NCBI GenBank assembly: GCA_948735595.1
Contig: CAPXSA010000009.1
Coordinates: 1 to 10,889, forward strand
DNA from: an uncultured Clostridia bacterium
GTDB taxonomy: Bacteria; Bacillota; Clostridia; TANB77; CAG-508
Length of the DNA stretch: 10,889 bases
Reading direction: 5' to 3'
Positions 1 through 6,774 of this stretch are shown here, piece by piece. The notes below the pieces were generated by a model. The model did not search any database and had not been told where the DNA came from. It saw only the letters and a list, made by a program, of their open reading frames with translations. Numbering within the stretch: position 1 is the stretch's first letter; every line of letters begins with the position of its first letter. A program made the translations under genes and the position numbers.

Positions 1-1626
1 GTAGTAGCAAGATTAGGAACAAATGGAACAGTAAAATATTATTATAAATCTACATCAGCCGATGATAGTACTTATACAGAAATAACAAATATAGATGAAA
101 TAACAGGAGCAACACAAAGCACAGGAATAACAGCCGGAGAAAGTTATACGATAAAAGTAGTAGCTAAAAATGATGTAGGAGAAGTAGAATTAGCAAAAGA
201 AATAACTGCAACAAAAATACCAGTAGAAAGTATAACATTAAATAAAACAGAAGAAACAGTAGCAGTAGGAAAAACAGTAGCTTTAACAGCAACTATAAAA
301 CCTGATGATGCAACAAACAAAAATATAACATGGGAAAGCAGTAATACAAGTATAGCAACAGTAAGTGATAATGGACTTGTAACAGGAAAAACAGTAGGAA
401 CAGCAACTATCACAGTAAAATCAACAGATGGAAGTGAAAAATCAGCTACTTGTATAGTAACAGTAAAAAGTGTTAGTTTAAACAAAACAACTACAACAAT
501 AGAAAAGGGAAAAACAGAAACATTAGTAGCAACTGTCCTTCCAACTAATGCAACGAATAAAAATGTAACATGGAGTAGTAGTAATACCAGTATAGCTACA
601 GTAAGTAGTACTGGAGTAGTAAGTGGTATAGCAAATGGAACTGCAACAATCACAGTTTCAACAACAGATACAAATAAAGCAACAGCAAGTTGTAAGGTGA
701 CAGTAAAAGAATTCACAGTAGCAGATATAGTAGGTCAAACGCAAACGAGTAACAGAACTGTAAAAGATGAATATGGCAATGAAGTAGTAGTGCCGGGAGG
801 ATTTAAAGTAGTAGCAAATGGAACGAGTGATGTAACATATTCCTATGCAAATGGAAAACCATGTGTACAAGATGGAATAGTAATTCAAGATGGAGAGGGA
901 AACCAATTTGTATGGATACCAGTAGGAAATATTAAAAATAAAGACAATACAACAACTCTAATAACATTAGGTAGATATACTTTTATAAAAAATGATATAC
1001 CAAGATTGCAACAGTTCGCAACCAGTTATTCAAGAATAATAACAATAGGAAGCTATTATCAAGAAAAAATAAGCGATGATGGAAATACAGCAGCCAAAAG
1101 CCTAAGTACATTTGTAAGTAAAACAATTAACAATGGAGGATATTATTTAGGAAGATATGAGGCAAGCAAAGGTGTAGATGGAAAAGTGAACTCTCAAGTG
1201 GGACAAATTCCATGGGTAGATATTACTCAACCAAATGCGGCAACAGAGGCAAGAAGAATGTATAGTAGTAGTTATGTAGATAGTGATTTGATTAATAGTT
1301 ATAGTTGGGATACAGCAATAGTATTTATAGAAAAATATAGTGCATACAGTCAATATGCAGATAAGCCATCAGTCAATACAGCTAAAAAGAATACTGGAAG
1401 ATCAGGAGATAAAGTTTGTAATATTTATGATATGGCTTCAAATTGTTATGAGTGGAGTACGGAGCATAGTCTTGAATTAAATAGTAACCAAATTTATCCT
1501 TGTGTTTATAGAGGAGGCGGTTATGGCTATCAAGGCGACACTACATCATTACGTATGCAAGGATACGGCGGGACGTCCTTCAAGTCGCCGAATGTTTCTT
1601 TCCGACCACTTTTATATTTGAAGTAA
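1..1626 (+). CDS. Surface protein with Fn3-like, two Big_2 and a C-terminal FGE/C-type-lectin-like domain (5' partial)
   Basis: The frame is open from base 1 to the TAA at 1624-1626, so the true start lies upstream; the first GTG/ATG-type start near 697 is internal. The visible 541 residues hold a fibronectin-III-like segment (about 1-73, ending in a TYTIKVVAKN-type strand), two Big_2 Ig-like domains (about 74-155 and 156-238, each with ITWESSNTSIATVS-like and GTATITV-like signatures), and a formylglycine-generating-enzyme/sulfatase-modifying (C-type-lectin-fold) domain from about 245 to the end. Marks of the last domain are NQFVWIPV, GGYYLGRYE, NIYDMASNCYEW, an RGG turn and a final SFRPLLYL. 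By family knowledge such proteins are extracellular, and the domain is a ligand-binding scaffold rather than an enzyme. The related genes downstream start with a prepilin-like segment, so this one may too. Its last ~40 codons have unusual base use (see findings). Binding target unknown. Confidence 0.88.
   Translation, partial: VVARLGTNGTVKYYYKSTSADDSTYTEITNIDEITGATQSTGITAGESYTIKVVAKNDVGEVELAKEITATKIPVESITLNKTEETVAVGKTVALTATIKPDDATNKNITWESSNTSIATVSDNGLVTGKTVGTATITVKSTDGSEKSATCIVTVKSVSLNKTTTTIEKGKTETLVATVLPTNATNKNVTWSSSNTSIATVSSTGVVSGIANGTATITVSTTDTNKATASCKVTVKEFTVADIVGQTQTSNRTVKDEYGNEVVVPGGFKVVANGTSDVTYSYANGKPCVQDGIVIQDGEGNQFVWIPVGNIKNKDNTTTLITLGRYTFIKNDIPRLQQFATSYSRIITIGSYYQEKISDDGNTAAKSLSTFVSKTINNGGYYLGRYEASKGVDGKVNSQVGQIPWVDITQPNAATEARRMYSSSYVDSDLINSYSWDTAIVFIEKYSAYSQYADKPSVNTAKKNTGRSGDKVCNIYDMASNCYEWSTEHSLELNSNQIYPCVYRGGGYGYQGDTTSLRMQGYGGTSFKSPNVSFRPLLYLK
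1501..1623 (+). other. Candidate variable region (DGR-type) at the C-terminus of the first surface protein
   Basis: This block runs from CVYRGG to the last codon. By hand count, 1501-1620 is about 23% A and 46% G+C, against about 47% A and 27% G+C at 901-1020 of the same gene. Codons such as ggc, tac, tcc, ttc, acg and ggg, rare elsewhere in the gene, cluster here. In known DGR targets the variable repeat lies at the C-terminal end of this fold and loses adenines relative to its template. No template repeat or reverse transcriptase is in the window, so the assignment is inference. Confidence 0.45.
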
Positions 1627-1752
1627 CACTGCATGATGGTTAACGTAACAACAAAAAGAGAATTTTCTAAAAGGTACTGATACCCGGACAGAATTAGTAG
1701 AAGGTAATAAAATAGAGGGACTGGAGAGGGAAAATGCAGTCTAATAGAGTAG

Positions 1753-1781
1753 AAAAACATGCGAAAATTCGCATGTTTTTT
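1753..1781 (+). terminator. Intrinsic terminator after the first surface protein gene
   Basis: Perfect 11-bp inverted repeat (AAAAACATGCG at 1753-1763, CGCATGTTTTT at 1770-1780) with a 6-nt loop, its right arm ending in a T6 run. It lies about 127 bases past the stop codon. The A-rich left arm means it may also work on the minus strand, where the transposase remnant points. Confidence 0.85.
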
Positions 1782-1837
1782 GAAAAAGGGTATGACGAAA
1801 AAACGGAAAATTTTTTCTGAAAAATTTGCCAAAATTG

Positions 1838-2585
1838 TCAGATATCGTACAGGACGAAGTCAAATTTTAAAGTGAAATTTACGGTATTGTAATAGCAAAG
1901 ATTGAAAATAGTAAGACCAAGATTGAAATATGAAAGAAGCCTTATAGGAGGACCATTGCTAGATTTTCTGATATCTCGAATTTTAAGATGACACCTAGAT
2001 TTGTTTCTAGAATAATCAACACCAAGAATGGTAAGCCAAACAAGAGCAATACACATAACGGTAAAAAGAGAAATGAAATGCTCAATTTTTTGAGTATTAG
2101 TAGATTCAAGTCTAAAACCGTTAGACTTTTGAGACTTAAAAATACATTCAATAGAGCCAAAACGATAGGAATAGTTTTTGGTAGCTAGGTGAGGGTCATC
2201 ATTAGTAATTAAATACCAAACGTTAGTATTAGGATGATTAGAATAAGTAAGAACGACAATGTTAGTTTTAAATAATTTTTTAATAAAAAAACATGTGATT
2301 AAAGGAAATGAGGACATACTTACCAACGTGTTTGACGCAAAATCTAGAGATAATGTGTTGAATAAAGGCTTCGAAAAAAGAGTAAGCGACGAAAGAAAAA
2401 GAATTGAAGAATCGTCTGAAACGACGTTCAATAGAAGAGAGATAAACTAAGGAAAAGTCATCTTTGAGTTTACGAGAAATATCAGAAGTAACAACAGATT
2501 CAGCACAGATTATACCAGTAATAATGAAAGAGATAAGTTTGAGATGAGGTTTAGATTATGTATTGGTTTTACAAGAAAATTACAC
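1838..2585 (-). pseudogene. Decayed IS4-type DDE transposase with internal deletion
   Basis: Read on the minus strand, about 2560 down to 2285 encodes a transposase N-terminal part in one frame (KLISFIITGIICAESVV, then SDISRKLKDDFSLVY and IERRFRRFFNSF). Its frame stops just after an FNHMFFY end. A second frame, stopping at 1838, encodes the C-terminal part (VWYLITNDDPHLATKNYSYR, RFGSIECIFKSQKSNGF, then WLTILGVDYSRNK and a closing FDFVLYDI). IECIFKSQK supplies the E-x6-K end of a YREK-like motif of IS4-group transposases. The catalytic middle, probably 150 or more residues by family length, is missing at the junction near 2250-2300, and an in-frame stop interrupts the N-terminal part near 2560. 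Not functional. No convincing terminal inverted repeats or target duplication could be defined, so the element's edges are unknown. It is the only recognisable content of the gene-free stretch 1782-2640. Confidence 0.8.
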
Positions 2586-2640
2586 AAGAAGGGGTGCTTT
2601 TTTGCAATATATGGTAAAAGGCATGAGAATTGGATATAAG

Positions 2641-2686
2641 AAAAAGAAGGTTCTAGACAAGGTACATGTCTTGGAACCTTCTTTTT
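2641..2686. terminator. Strong hairpin, probable bidirectional terminator
   Basis: A 13-bp perfect inverted repeat (AAAAAGAAGGTTC at 2641-2653, GAACCTTCTTTTT at 2674-2686) is extended inward by further pairing (AGACA with TGTCT) around a short loop. T runs sit on the outer side on both strands. It lies about 75 bases past the end of the minus-strand XRE gene and is well placed to end that transcript. The remaining bases between the transposase remnant and 2760 show nothing else. Confidence 0.7.
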
Positions 2687-2760
2687 AAAAAGTGTCCGGT
2701 TATGAGATAGTAAAAAATCAAAAAAGCTATATCACTTTTTCTTATGAATTTGTCAATGCC

Positions 2761-2979
2761 TTATTTTATCCTTGGATAAGGCTTTACTTCATCTGTAAGT
2801 CCTAAAAGATAATCAGTACTAGTATTTAAAATTAAAGCGATTTTTTTCAAAGTTTCAATAGGAATATTAATTTTACCCAATTCATATTTACTATAATTAG
2901 TTTGACTAATATTTAACTGTTCTGCCATTTCAACTTGCTTTATTTCTTTATCTTCTCTTAAATCCTTAATTCTTAACAT
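2761..2979 (-). CDS. XRE-family helix-turn-helix transcriptional regulator (Cro/CI type)
   Basis: Small single-domain DNA-binding protein of about 72 residues. The sequence from MLRIKDLRED through KQVEMAEQLNISQTNYSKYE to LKKIALILNTSTDYLLGLTD is a textbook HTH_3 fold: helix 2 'QVEMAEQLN', recognition helix 'SQTNYSKYE', then the IP-x-x-TLKKIA helix and the closing STDYLLGL. The start at 2979 gives the usual M-x-x-I-K-D-L-R beginning and has AAAGGA about 12 bases upstream; starts at 2991 or 3000 in the same frame are possible but put the SD too close. There is no C-terminal effector or protease domain, so it is a simple repressor type. It is transcribed away from the prepilin-like genes, and the shared intergenic region carries repeated TGACTAT boxes over the opposing promoter. 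It therefore probably represses that operon and perhaps itself (inference). The inducing signal is not visible. Confidence 0.92.
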   Translation of the reverse strand: MLRIKDLREDKEIKQVEMAEQLNISQTNYSKYELGKINIPIETLKKIALILNTSTDYLLGLTDEVKPYPRIK

Positions 2980-3010
2980 ATTATTTCTCATTCCTTTCAA
3001 TTCTATATGT

Positions 3011-3016
3011 ATTATA
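3011..3016 (-). promoter_or_regulatory. Possible -10 element for the XRE gene
   Basis: TATAAT on the minus strand (ATTATA at 3011-3016) lies about 30 bases upstream of the XRE start codon. No good -35 hexamer is found at 16-18 bp; one TGACTAT box (3031-3037) falls where RNA polymerase would bind, which would fit autoregulation. Confidence 0.4.
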
Positions 3017-3030
3017 AAAAAGTTATGACA

Positions 3031-3088
3031 TGACTATTGACAGATAGTTATAATTTGACTATAATATTTTTAGTCACGAAGTGACTAT
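3031..3088. promoter_or_regulatory. Probable XRE operator array
   Basis: TGACTAT occurs three times in direct orientation, at 3031, 3056 and 3082 (25-26 bp steps), overlapping or flanking the -35, -10 and start region. Inverted partners are also present: ATAGTTA at 3044-3050, and a perfect palindrome TAGTCAC-gaa-GTGACTA at 3071-3087 just after the expected start site. The arrangement next to a divergent XRE gene suggests these are its binding sites (inference). Confidence 0.6.
3037..3065 (+). promoter_or_regulatory. Consensus sigma-A promoter of the prepilin-like surface operon
   Basis: TTGACA at 3037-3042, a 17-bp spacer, TATAAT at 3060-3065: a perfect consensus match. Transcription would start near 3072, giving an ~85-nt leader before the ATG at 3157. 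Such a strong core promoter overlapped by repressor-like boxes is typical of a tightly repressed gene. Confidence 0.8.
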
Positions 3089-3156
3089 GAAGTGGATAAA
3101 AAATTAAAAAACATATATGTAATTAGACATATTACTTAGAGTGAAAGGAAAAGGGA

Positions 3157-4773
3157 ATGAAAAAAACAAAAGAACAAAGTTTTAAAGTAAAAAGGCAAGA
3201 AAAATTGGAAAGAATGCAAGGAATAACATTAGTTGCTTTAGTGGTAACAATAGTCGTATTGCTCATTTCTGCAGGTATAACACTAGTGTATGCGGTAGGA
3301 GACAACAGTGTATTTAAGCAAGCTTTAGAAGCTAAGTTAGAATACCAAATAGCACAGGCAAGAGAAAAGATAGAGATAACATTTGGACATGCTCAAATAT
3401 TAAAACATACAGAACCGAAATACAATCAAGATGACTATTTAGATAATTTAATGAAAAATGAGATTTCAAATATAAAAATCGAAGATGACATTGTAATTGT
3501 AGATGGTTTTGCTTTTGAAATTGATAGAAGTGTTCCAAAGATAGGACAATATTTAGGAAAAGAAGAAGATTTGATATTTCCAGAAATAACGGCAACAGTA
3601 ACCTTAGCTACAGATAATAAAACAGCAACAATCAATATAACCGCGTTAGAAGAAAAGAATGGAATTAATAAAATAGAAATATGGCAATTAGGAGAAAAAA
3701 TAAAAGAATATATATATGACCAAGCAAACCAAGAAACAACAGAAATATATACAGCAATGCAAAATGGAACATATACAATAAAAGCATATGGAAATTTATG
3801 GGCAAGTAAAAGAGTAGAAGTAGATGGAATTGTACCATCAGTAAAATTTGAGCCAAATGGAAGTGAAGAATGGAAAAAAATACATTCAACAACAGTAACA
3901 ATAGAAGAAACAAAAGATAAAATAATAAATGCAAAATATTATTGGAGCAACAGTATAATGGTACCAGATGATGATGCCTTTAAGCAGACATTTAATAGTG
4001 GAAATACAATAATAGAAAATGGAAACATTTTAACAGGAACATATTACCTATGGACAATGTTAACAACACAATCAGGAGAAAAAGTGAAATGGAGGAGTGA
4101 AGGATTTAATTTCGATAATGATCATAATGGAGGAAGATTCGGATGGAGTGCAGAAACGCTAAATAGTATTAAATTGTGGGCTACATCTGATGACAAGGAA
4201 TCAGGACCTGATTATGCTGAGTTTTATGTTGATGGAAATCGAATTGCTAAGGTTGAATTTTTACTAGGACGTGCAGAATTTACAAGTAATGAAATTTCTA
4301 GTGGATATCATGAAATAAAAGTTGTTTTTCATGACAAAGTTGGGAATACATCATCAGGTACACTTAATGCACGAACAAAACTTTACGGATGGAAAAAATG
4401 CAAAGCAAATGTTGACTATACTTATGAAGAAAGATCAGAAGAATGGTCAGGTTATGTAAATGGTGTGAGGGGAGATGAAATGGGACCAAACAAAAACGTG
4501 AGCCTCACAGTTGGGTCAGGATACACATTCAATAAGAATTCTGGCAATTTTGAACTGAGCCAAAATACACGTAATATTACTTTCGATAGAAGTTCATTGC
4601 CAATAGATGCGTCTGGATTCGTTAGGTTCGAAGGAGGAGAGGGAATAGGTTATACTGGAACATCGAAAAGTATAGTTGAAATTAAAGAACTCCAACGCGA
4701 ATTAGGATATTATAGTCGGAAAGGTGAAAGTTGGTGGTTTGCGACGTTATTCAGAGAGTATTCCTTCATATAG
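3157..4773 (+). CDS. Prepilin-like secreted/surface protein, C-terminus apparently frameshifted
   Basis: ATG at 3157 follows a GAAAGGAAAAGGG Shine-Dalgarno. The N-terminus is a 22-residue basic leader ending in QG, then ITLVALVVTIVVLLISAGIT: a type IV prepilin-like signal in which residue +5 is Ala in place of the usual Glu. A polar helix follows (about 50-75). The middle (about 145-235) looks like Ig/cadherin-type beta repeats (ATVTLATDN, NGTYTIKAYG); 235-330 and 330-450 hold further beta-rich segments with W and G-rich turns. No enzyme motif was seen. The frame ends at 4773 in an unfamiliar tail, while another frame holds a family-like C-terminus to 4879, so one base seems to have been gained between 4706 and 4770. 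Base use changes near 4130 (see findings). It is the first gene of a two-gene operon behind the consensus promoter. By analogy it is exported and anchored by the hydrophobic helix; its function is unknown. Confidence 0.85.
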   Translation: MKKTKEQSFKVKRQEKLERMQGITLVALVVTIVVLLISAGITLVYAVGDNSVFKQALEAKLEYQIAQAREKIEITFGHAQILKHTEPKYNQDDYLDNLMKNEISNIKIEDDIVIVDGFAFEIDRSVPKIGQYLGKEEDLIFPEITATVTLATDNKTATINITALEEKNGINKIEIWQLGEKIKEYIYDQANQETTEIYTAMQNGTYTIKAYGNLWASKRVEVDGIVPSVKFEPNGSEEWKKIHSTTVTIEETKDKIINAKYYWSNSIMVPDDDAFKQTFNSGNTIIENGNILTGTYYLWTMLTTQSGEKVKWRSEGFNFDNDHNGGRFGWSAETLNSIKLWATSDDKESGPDYAEFYVDGNRIAKVEFLLGRAEFTSNEISSGYHEIKVVFHDKVGNTSSGTLNARTKLYGWKKCKANVDYTYEERSEEWSGYVNGVRGDEMGPNKNVSLTVGSGYTFNKNSGNFELSQNTRNITFDRSSLPIDASGFVRFEGGEGIGYTGTSKSIVEIKELQRELGYYSRKGESWWFATLFREYSFI

Positions 4774-4879
4774 TAAGGGAGAAGAAATAAGTACAGTGTT
4801 GTCTAGCGAAAGAAATAAATATCCAGATAACAATATATCAGAGGACGGCAATTGGTATGTTTATAAAGGAATAGAATAA
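4739..4879 (+). pseudogene. Displaced C-terminal tail of the 3157 gene (+1 frame)
   Basis: Starting around 4739 in the next frame the DNA reads LRRYSESIPSYSKGEEISTV and then, up to the TAA at 4877-4879, ERNKYPDNNISEDGNWYVYK plus GIE. The YPDNxxxxxxWYVYKG ending is one I recognise as common at the C-terminus of such Ig-like Bacillota proteins. Dropping one T from the TTT at 4738-4740 joins it smoothly to the upstream frame (GESWW then LRRYSES). The +1 frame is closed upstream by a stop at 4703-4705, so the switch lies between 4706 and 4770. Confidence 0.7.
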
Positions 4880-4931
4880 AAGCATATAAAACAAAATGAA
4901 CAAGAGATATTAAAGAAAGGGAAAGCGAAAG

Positions 4932-4962
4932 ATGAAGAAAAAAGAAGTACGGTATTACACTT
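4932..4962 (+). pseudogene. Displaced N-terminal start of the 4963 gene at an A6 tract
   Basis: The ATG at 4932 sits just after an AAAGGGAAAGCG Shine-Dalgarno-like stretch but is one frame off the prepilin segment beginning GITLVALVVT at 4951. Taking one A from the six A's at 4938-4943 gives MKKKKYG followed by ITLVALVVT, a normal short prepilin leader. In the frame of the long ORF there is a TGA at 4933-4935 and no ATG before the hydrophobic helix. Confidence 0.7.
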
Positions 4963-6774
4963 GTGGCATTAGTAGTAACAATTGTTATATTGCTTATTTT
5001 AGCAGGAATTACACTAGCTTATGTAGTGGGAGATAATAGCATATTTAAGCAAACTCAAGAGGCTAAAGTACAAACAGAAATATCAAAAATAGAAGAAAGA
5101 GCACAAACAATCTACTCGGAAAAATTAATGGAAACAGCAAGTACTACATTAAGTGCTAAAGTAGAAACAAGTACAGTAATAGAACTGTTAATATCTGAAG
5201 GATATTCAATCAAGAAAAGGGCTGTATCAGCAGGAGATATAACAGGAATTAGTTTAGATAAAGAAAACATCATAATGGGGAAAAATAAGACAACAGAAAT
5301 AAAAGTAATTTATGAAGGAGTAGATGATTTATTTGTATATTATGTAGAAATTCAAGAGAAATACTATCAAATGCATAGTAATAAAGGCTTTATCACTATA
5401 GATAGAAAACCTTCCAATTTAACAAAAGTAGATTTTGAAGTAGAAGGCGGAGAAGAAAGTACAGCTACATTAACAGTAGAAAGTAGTGATGAAAGTGTAG
5501 CAACAGCAACTTTAAAAGTTGGAAATAATAATATAATAGAAATAACATCTTATGAAGTCGAAAGAGATGCATCAATAACAGTAACTTGTGGAATATTAGA
5601 AGCAAAAATATGTAAAGTAAAAGTAGTAGAACCAGTACTAGCAACAAAAATCACTTTAGACAAACCGAATGGAGCTGTAACAGGTGGTTTATCTTATACA
5701 GAAAGTTTACAATTAACAGCGACATTAGAACCAGACAATGTAACCGAAAGAGAAGTAACATGGACAAGTAGTAATCCAGAATTAGCAACAGTAGATAGTA
5801 ATGGATTAATCAAAGCCAGTGCAAAAGGCGGAAATGTAGTTATTACTGCAACAACAAAAGATGGTTCTAATAAATCTGCCAAATGTAATGTAATAGTAGA
5901 AATATTTGGAGAAGTAGATGAAAGTACAAGAGATTATACAGATAGTACTTATACAGGAATAAATAAAACCATAAAAGTTCCGGGAGGTTATGCTGTTGGA
6001 ACTAGTGAGAATGTAAGCAAAATAGAAAATGGATTTGTTATTCAAGACAATGTAGGAAACCAATTTGTATGGGTACCAGTAGATAATCCAAATGAAATGT
6101 TTGAAACAATAAATGGACAAAATATAGGAATTTTATATGACTTTAATGGGACAAATTCAACAAGGCGAGAGTATTCAGCGGGTGGTAATAGAGAGCCAGC
6201 CATTGTAAAATTTTGGGATGGAAAAGATGCAATAGAAGATGCAAGTTATTTTAAGGAGATTATTAGTAGCACTATGACGGGGGTGCAATTTAAGGAACAA
6301 TTACAAAGTGAATTTAATAACATGAAAACAAGCGTGGAAGTGAATAAGGGATTTTATATAGGAAGATATGAAACAGGAGATTTAAGTAAAACGCAAGCAA
6401 CGTCCAAAAGAAATAACAGTGATATAGGAAACCAAAATTGGTATGTACAATATCAAAAGTGTAAAACAATAGCAAATGGAACAAAAGCAACAAGTAGTAT
6501 GATATGGGGGTGTCAATGGGATGCGACCTTAAGATGGTTTCAAAAGTCCAAAAATGCAGAGGTTGCTAGATTTCCAACAGACAGCACAGGAAAAGGAAAT
6601 TATGCAGGAACACAAGGAAGTATAAATAAAGCTATTCCAACTGGTTCGAATATAACTTATCAAGTAAATAACATTTATGATATGGGTGGAAATGTATGGG
6701 AATTTACCTTTGAGGCAGTGTTAGATAATGTTCGTGTTAATAGACGGAGGAAAATATTCCAATTCTGCGTCTGA
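4963..6774 (+). CDS. Prepilin-like surface protein with Big_2 and FGE/C-type-lectin-like domains (both ends frameshifted)
   Basis: The open frame begins at a GTG inside the hydrophobic prepilin helix, so the true gene start is almost surely the ATG at 4932. From residue 1: hydrophobic helix (VVTIVILLILAGITLAY), polar helix to about 60, a region with a MGKNKTTEIKV-type strand, two beta-rich Ig-like stretches, a clear Big_2 domain (about 223-313, with EVTWTSSNPELATVDSNGLI and GNVVITATT), then an FGE/C-type-lectin-like domain from about 325 (VPGGYAVGT, NQFVWVPV, FYIGRYE, NIYDMGGNVWEFTFE). The frame ends at 6774 in an unrelated VNRRRKIFQFCV; the proper RGG-containing tail continues one frame over to 6856. 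It shares its domain plan with the gene ending at 1626 and its N-terminus with the gene at 3157. It lies 52 bases past the displaced tail of that gene with no promoter seen, so the two are probably co-transcribed. As sequenced it should not yield a normal product. Confidence 0.8.
   Translation: MALVVTIVILLILAGITLAYVVGDNSIFKQTQEAKVQTEISKIEERAQTIYSEKLMETASTTLSAKVETSTVIELLISEGYSIKKRAVSAGDITGISLDKENIIMGKNKTTEIKVIYEGVDDLFVYYVEIQEKYYQMHSNKGFITIDRKPSNLTKVDFEVEGGEESTATLTVESSDESVATATLKVGNNNIIEITSYEVERDASITVTCGILEAKICKVKVVEPVLATKITLDKPNGAVTGGLSYTESLQLTATLEPDNVTEREVTWTSSNPELATVDSNGLIKASAKGGNVVITATTKDGSNKSAKCNVIVEIFGEVDESTRDYTDSTYTGINKTIKVPGGYAVGTSENVSKIENGFVIQDNVGNQFVWVPVDNPNEMFETINGQNIGILYDFNGTNSTRREYSAGGNREPAIVKFWDGKDAIEDASYFKEIISSTMTGVQFKEQLQSEFNNMKTSVEVNKGFYIGRYETGDLSKTQATSKRNNSDIGNQNWYVQYQKCKTIANGTKATSSMIWGCQWDATLRWFQKSKNAEVARFPTDSTGKGNYAGTQGSINKAIPTGSNITYQVNNIYDMGGNVWEFTFEAVLDNVRVNRRRKIFQFCV

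Noticed and set aside
144..716. Minus-strand ORF of 190 residues rich in V, L and F
   Set aside because: It is the reverse complement of the A-rich Big_2 coding region on the plus strand; complementing Thr/Lys/Ala repeats gives hydrophobic-looking nonsense. No RBS.
1641..1740. Template repeat for the candidate variable region just downstream of the first gene
   Set aside because: The downstream sequence has no similarity to 1501-1620, so no template is present there; no reverse transcriptase motif was seen in any frame of the window.
1627..1752. Possible coding remnant after the first surface gene (a short frame ending in ENAV at about 1742)
   Set aside because: Short, no start or RBS, no family resemblance; better read as 3' untranslated sequence before the terminator.
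1838..2431. 197-residue minus-strand ORF as an intact gene
   Set aside because: Only its C-terminal part matches a transposase; the rest is out of frame with the real N-terminal piece. It is a deletion remnant, not a gene.
2259..2450. Plus-strand 63-residue ORF
   Set aside because: Antisense to the recognisable transposase N-terminal piece, with no credible SD; not supported as a gene.
3665..3934. Minus-strand hydrophobic ORF that looks like a membrane protein
   Set aside because: Shadow of the plus-strand surface protein gene; A-rich codons read backwards give Leu/Phe/Ile runs.
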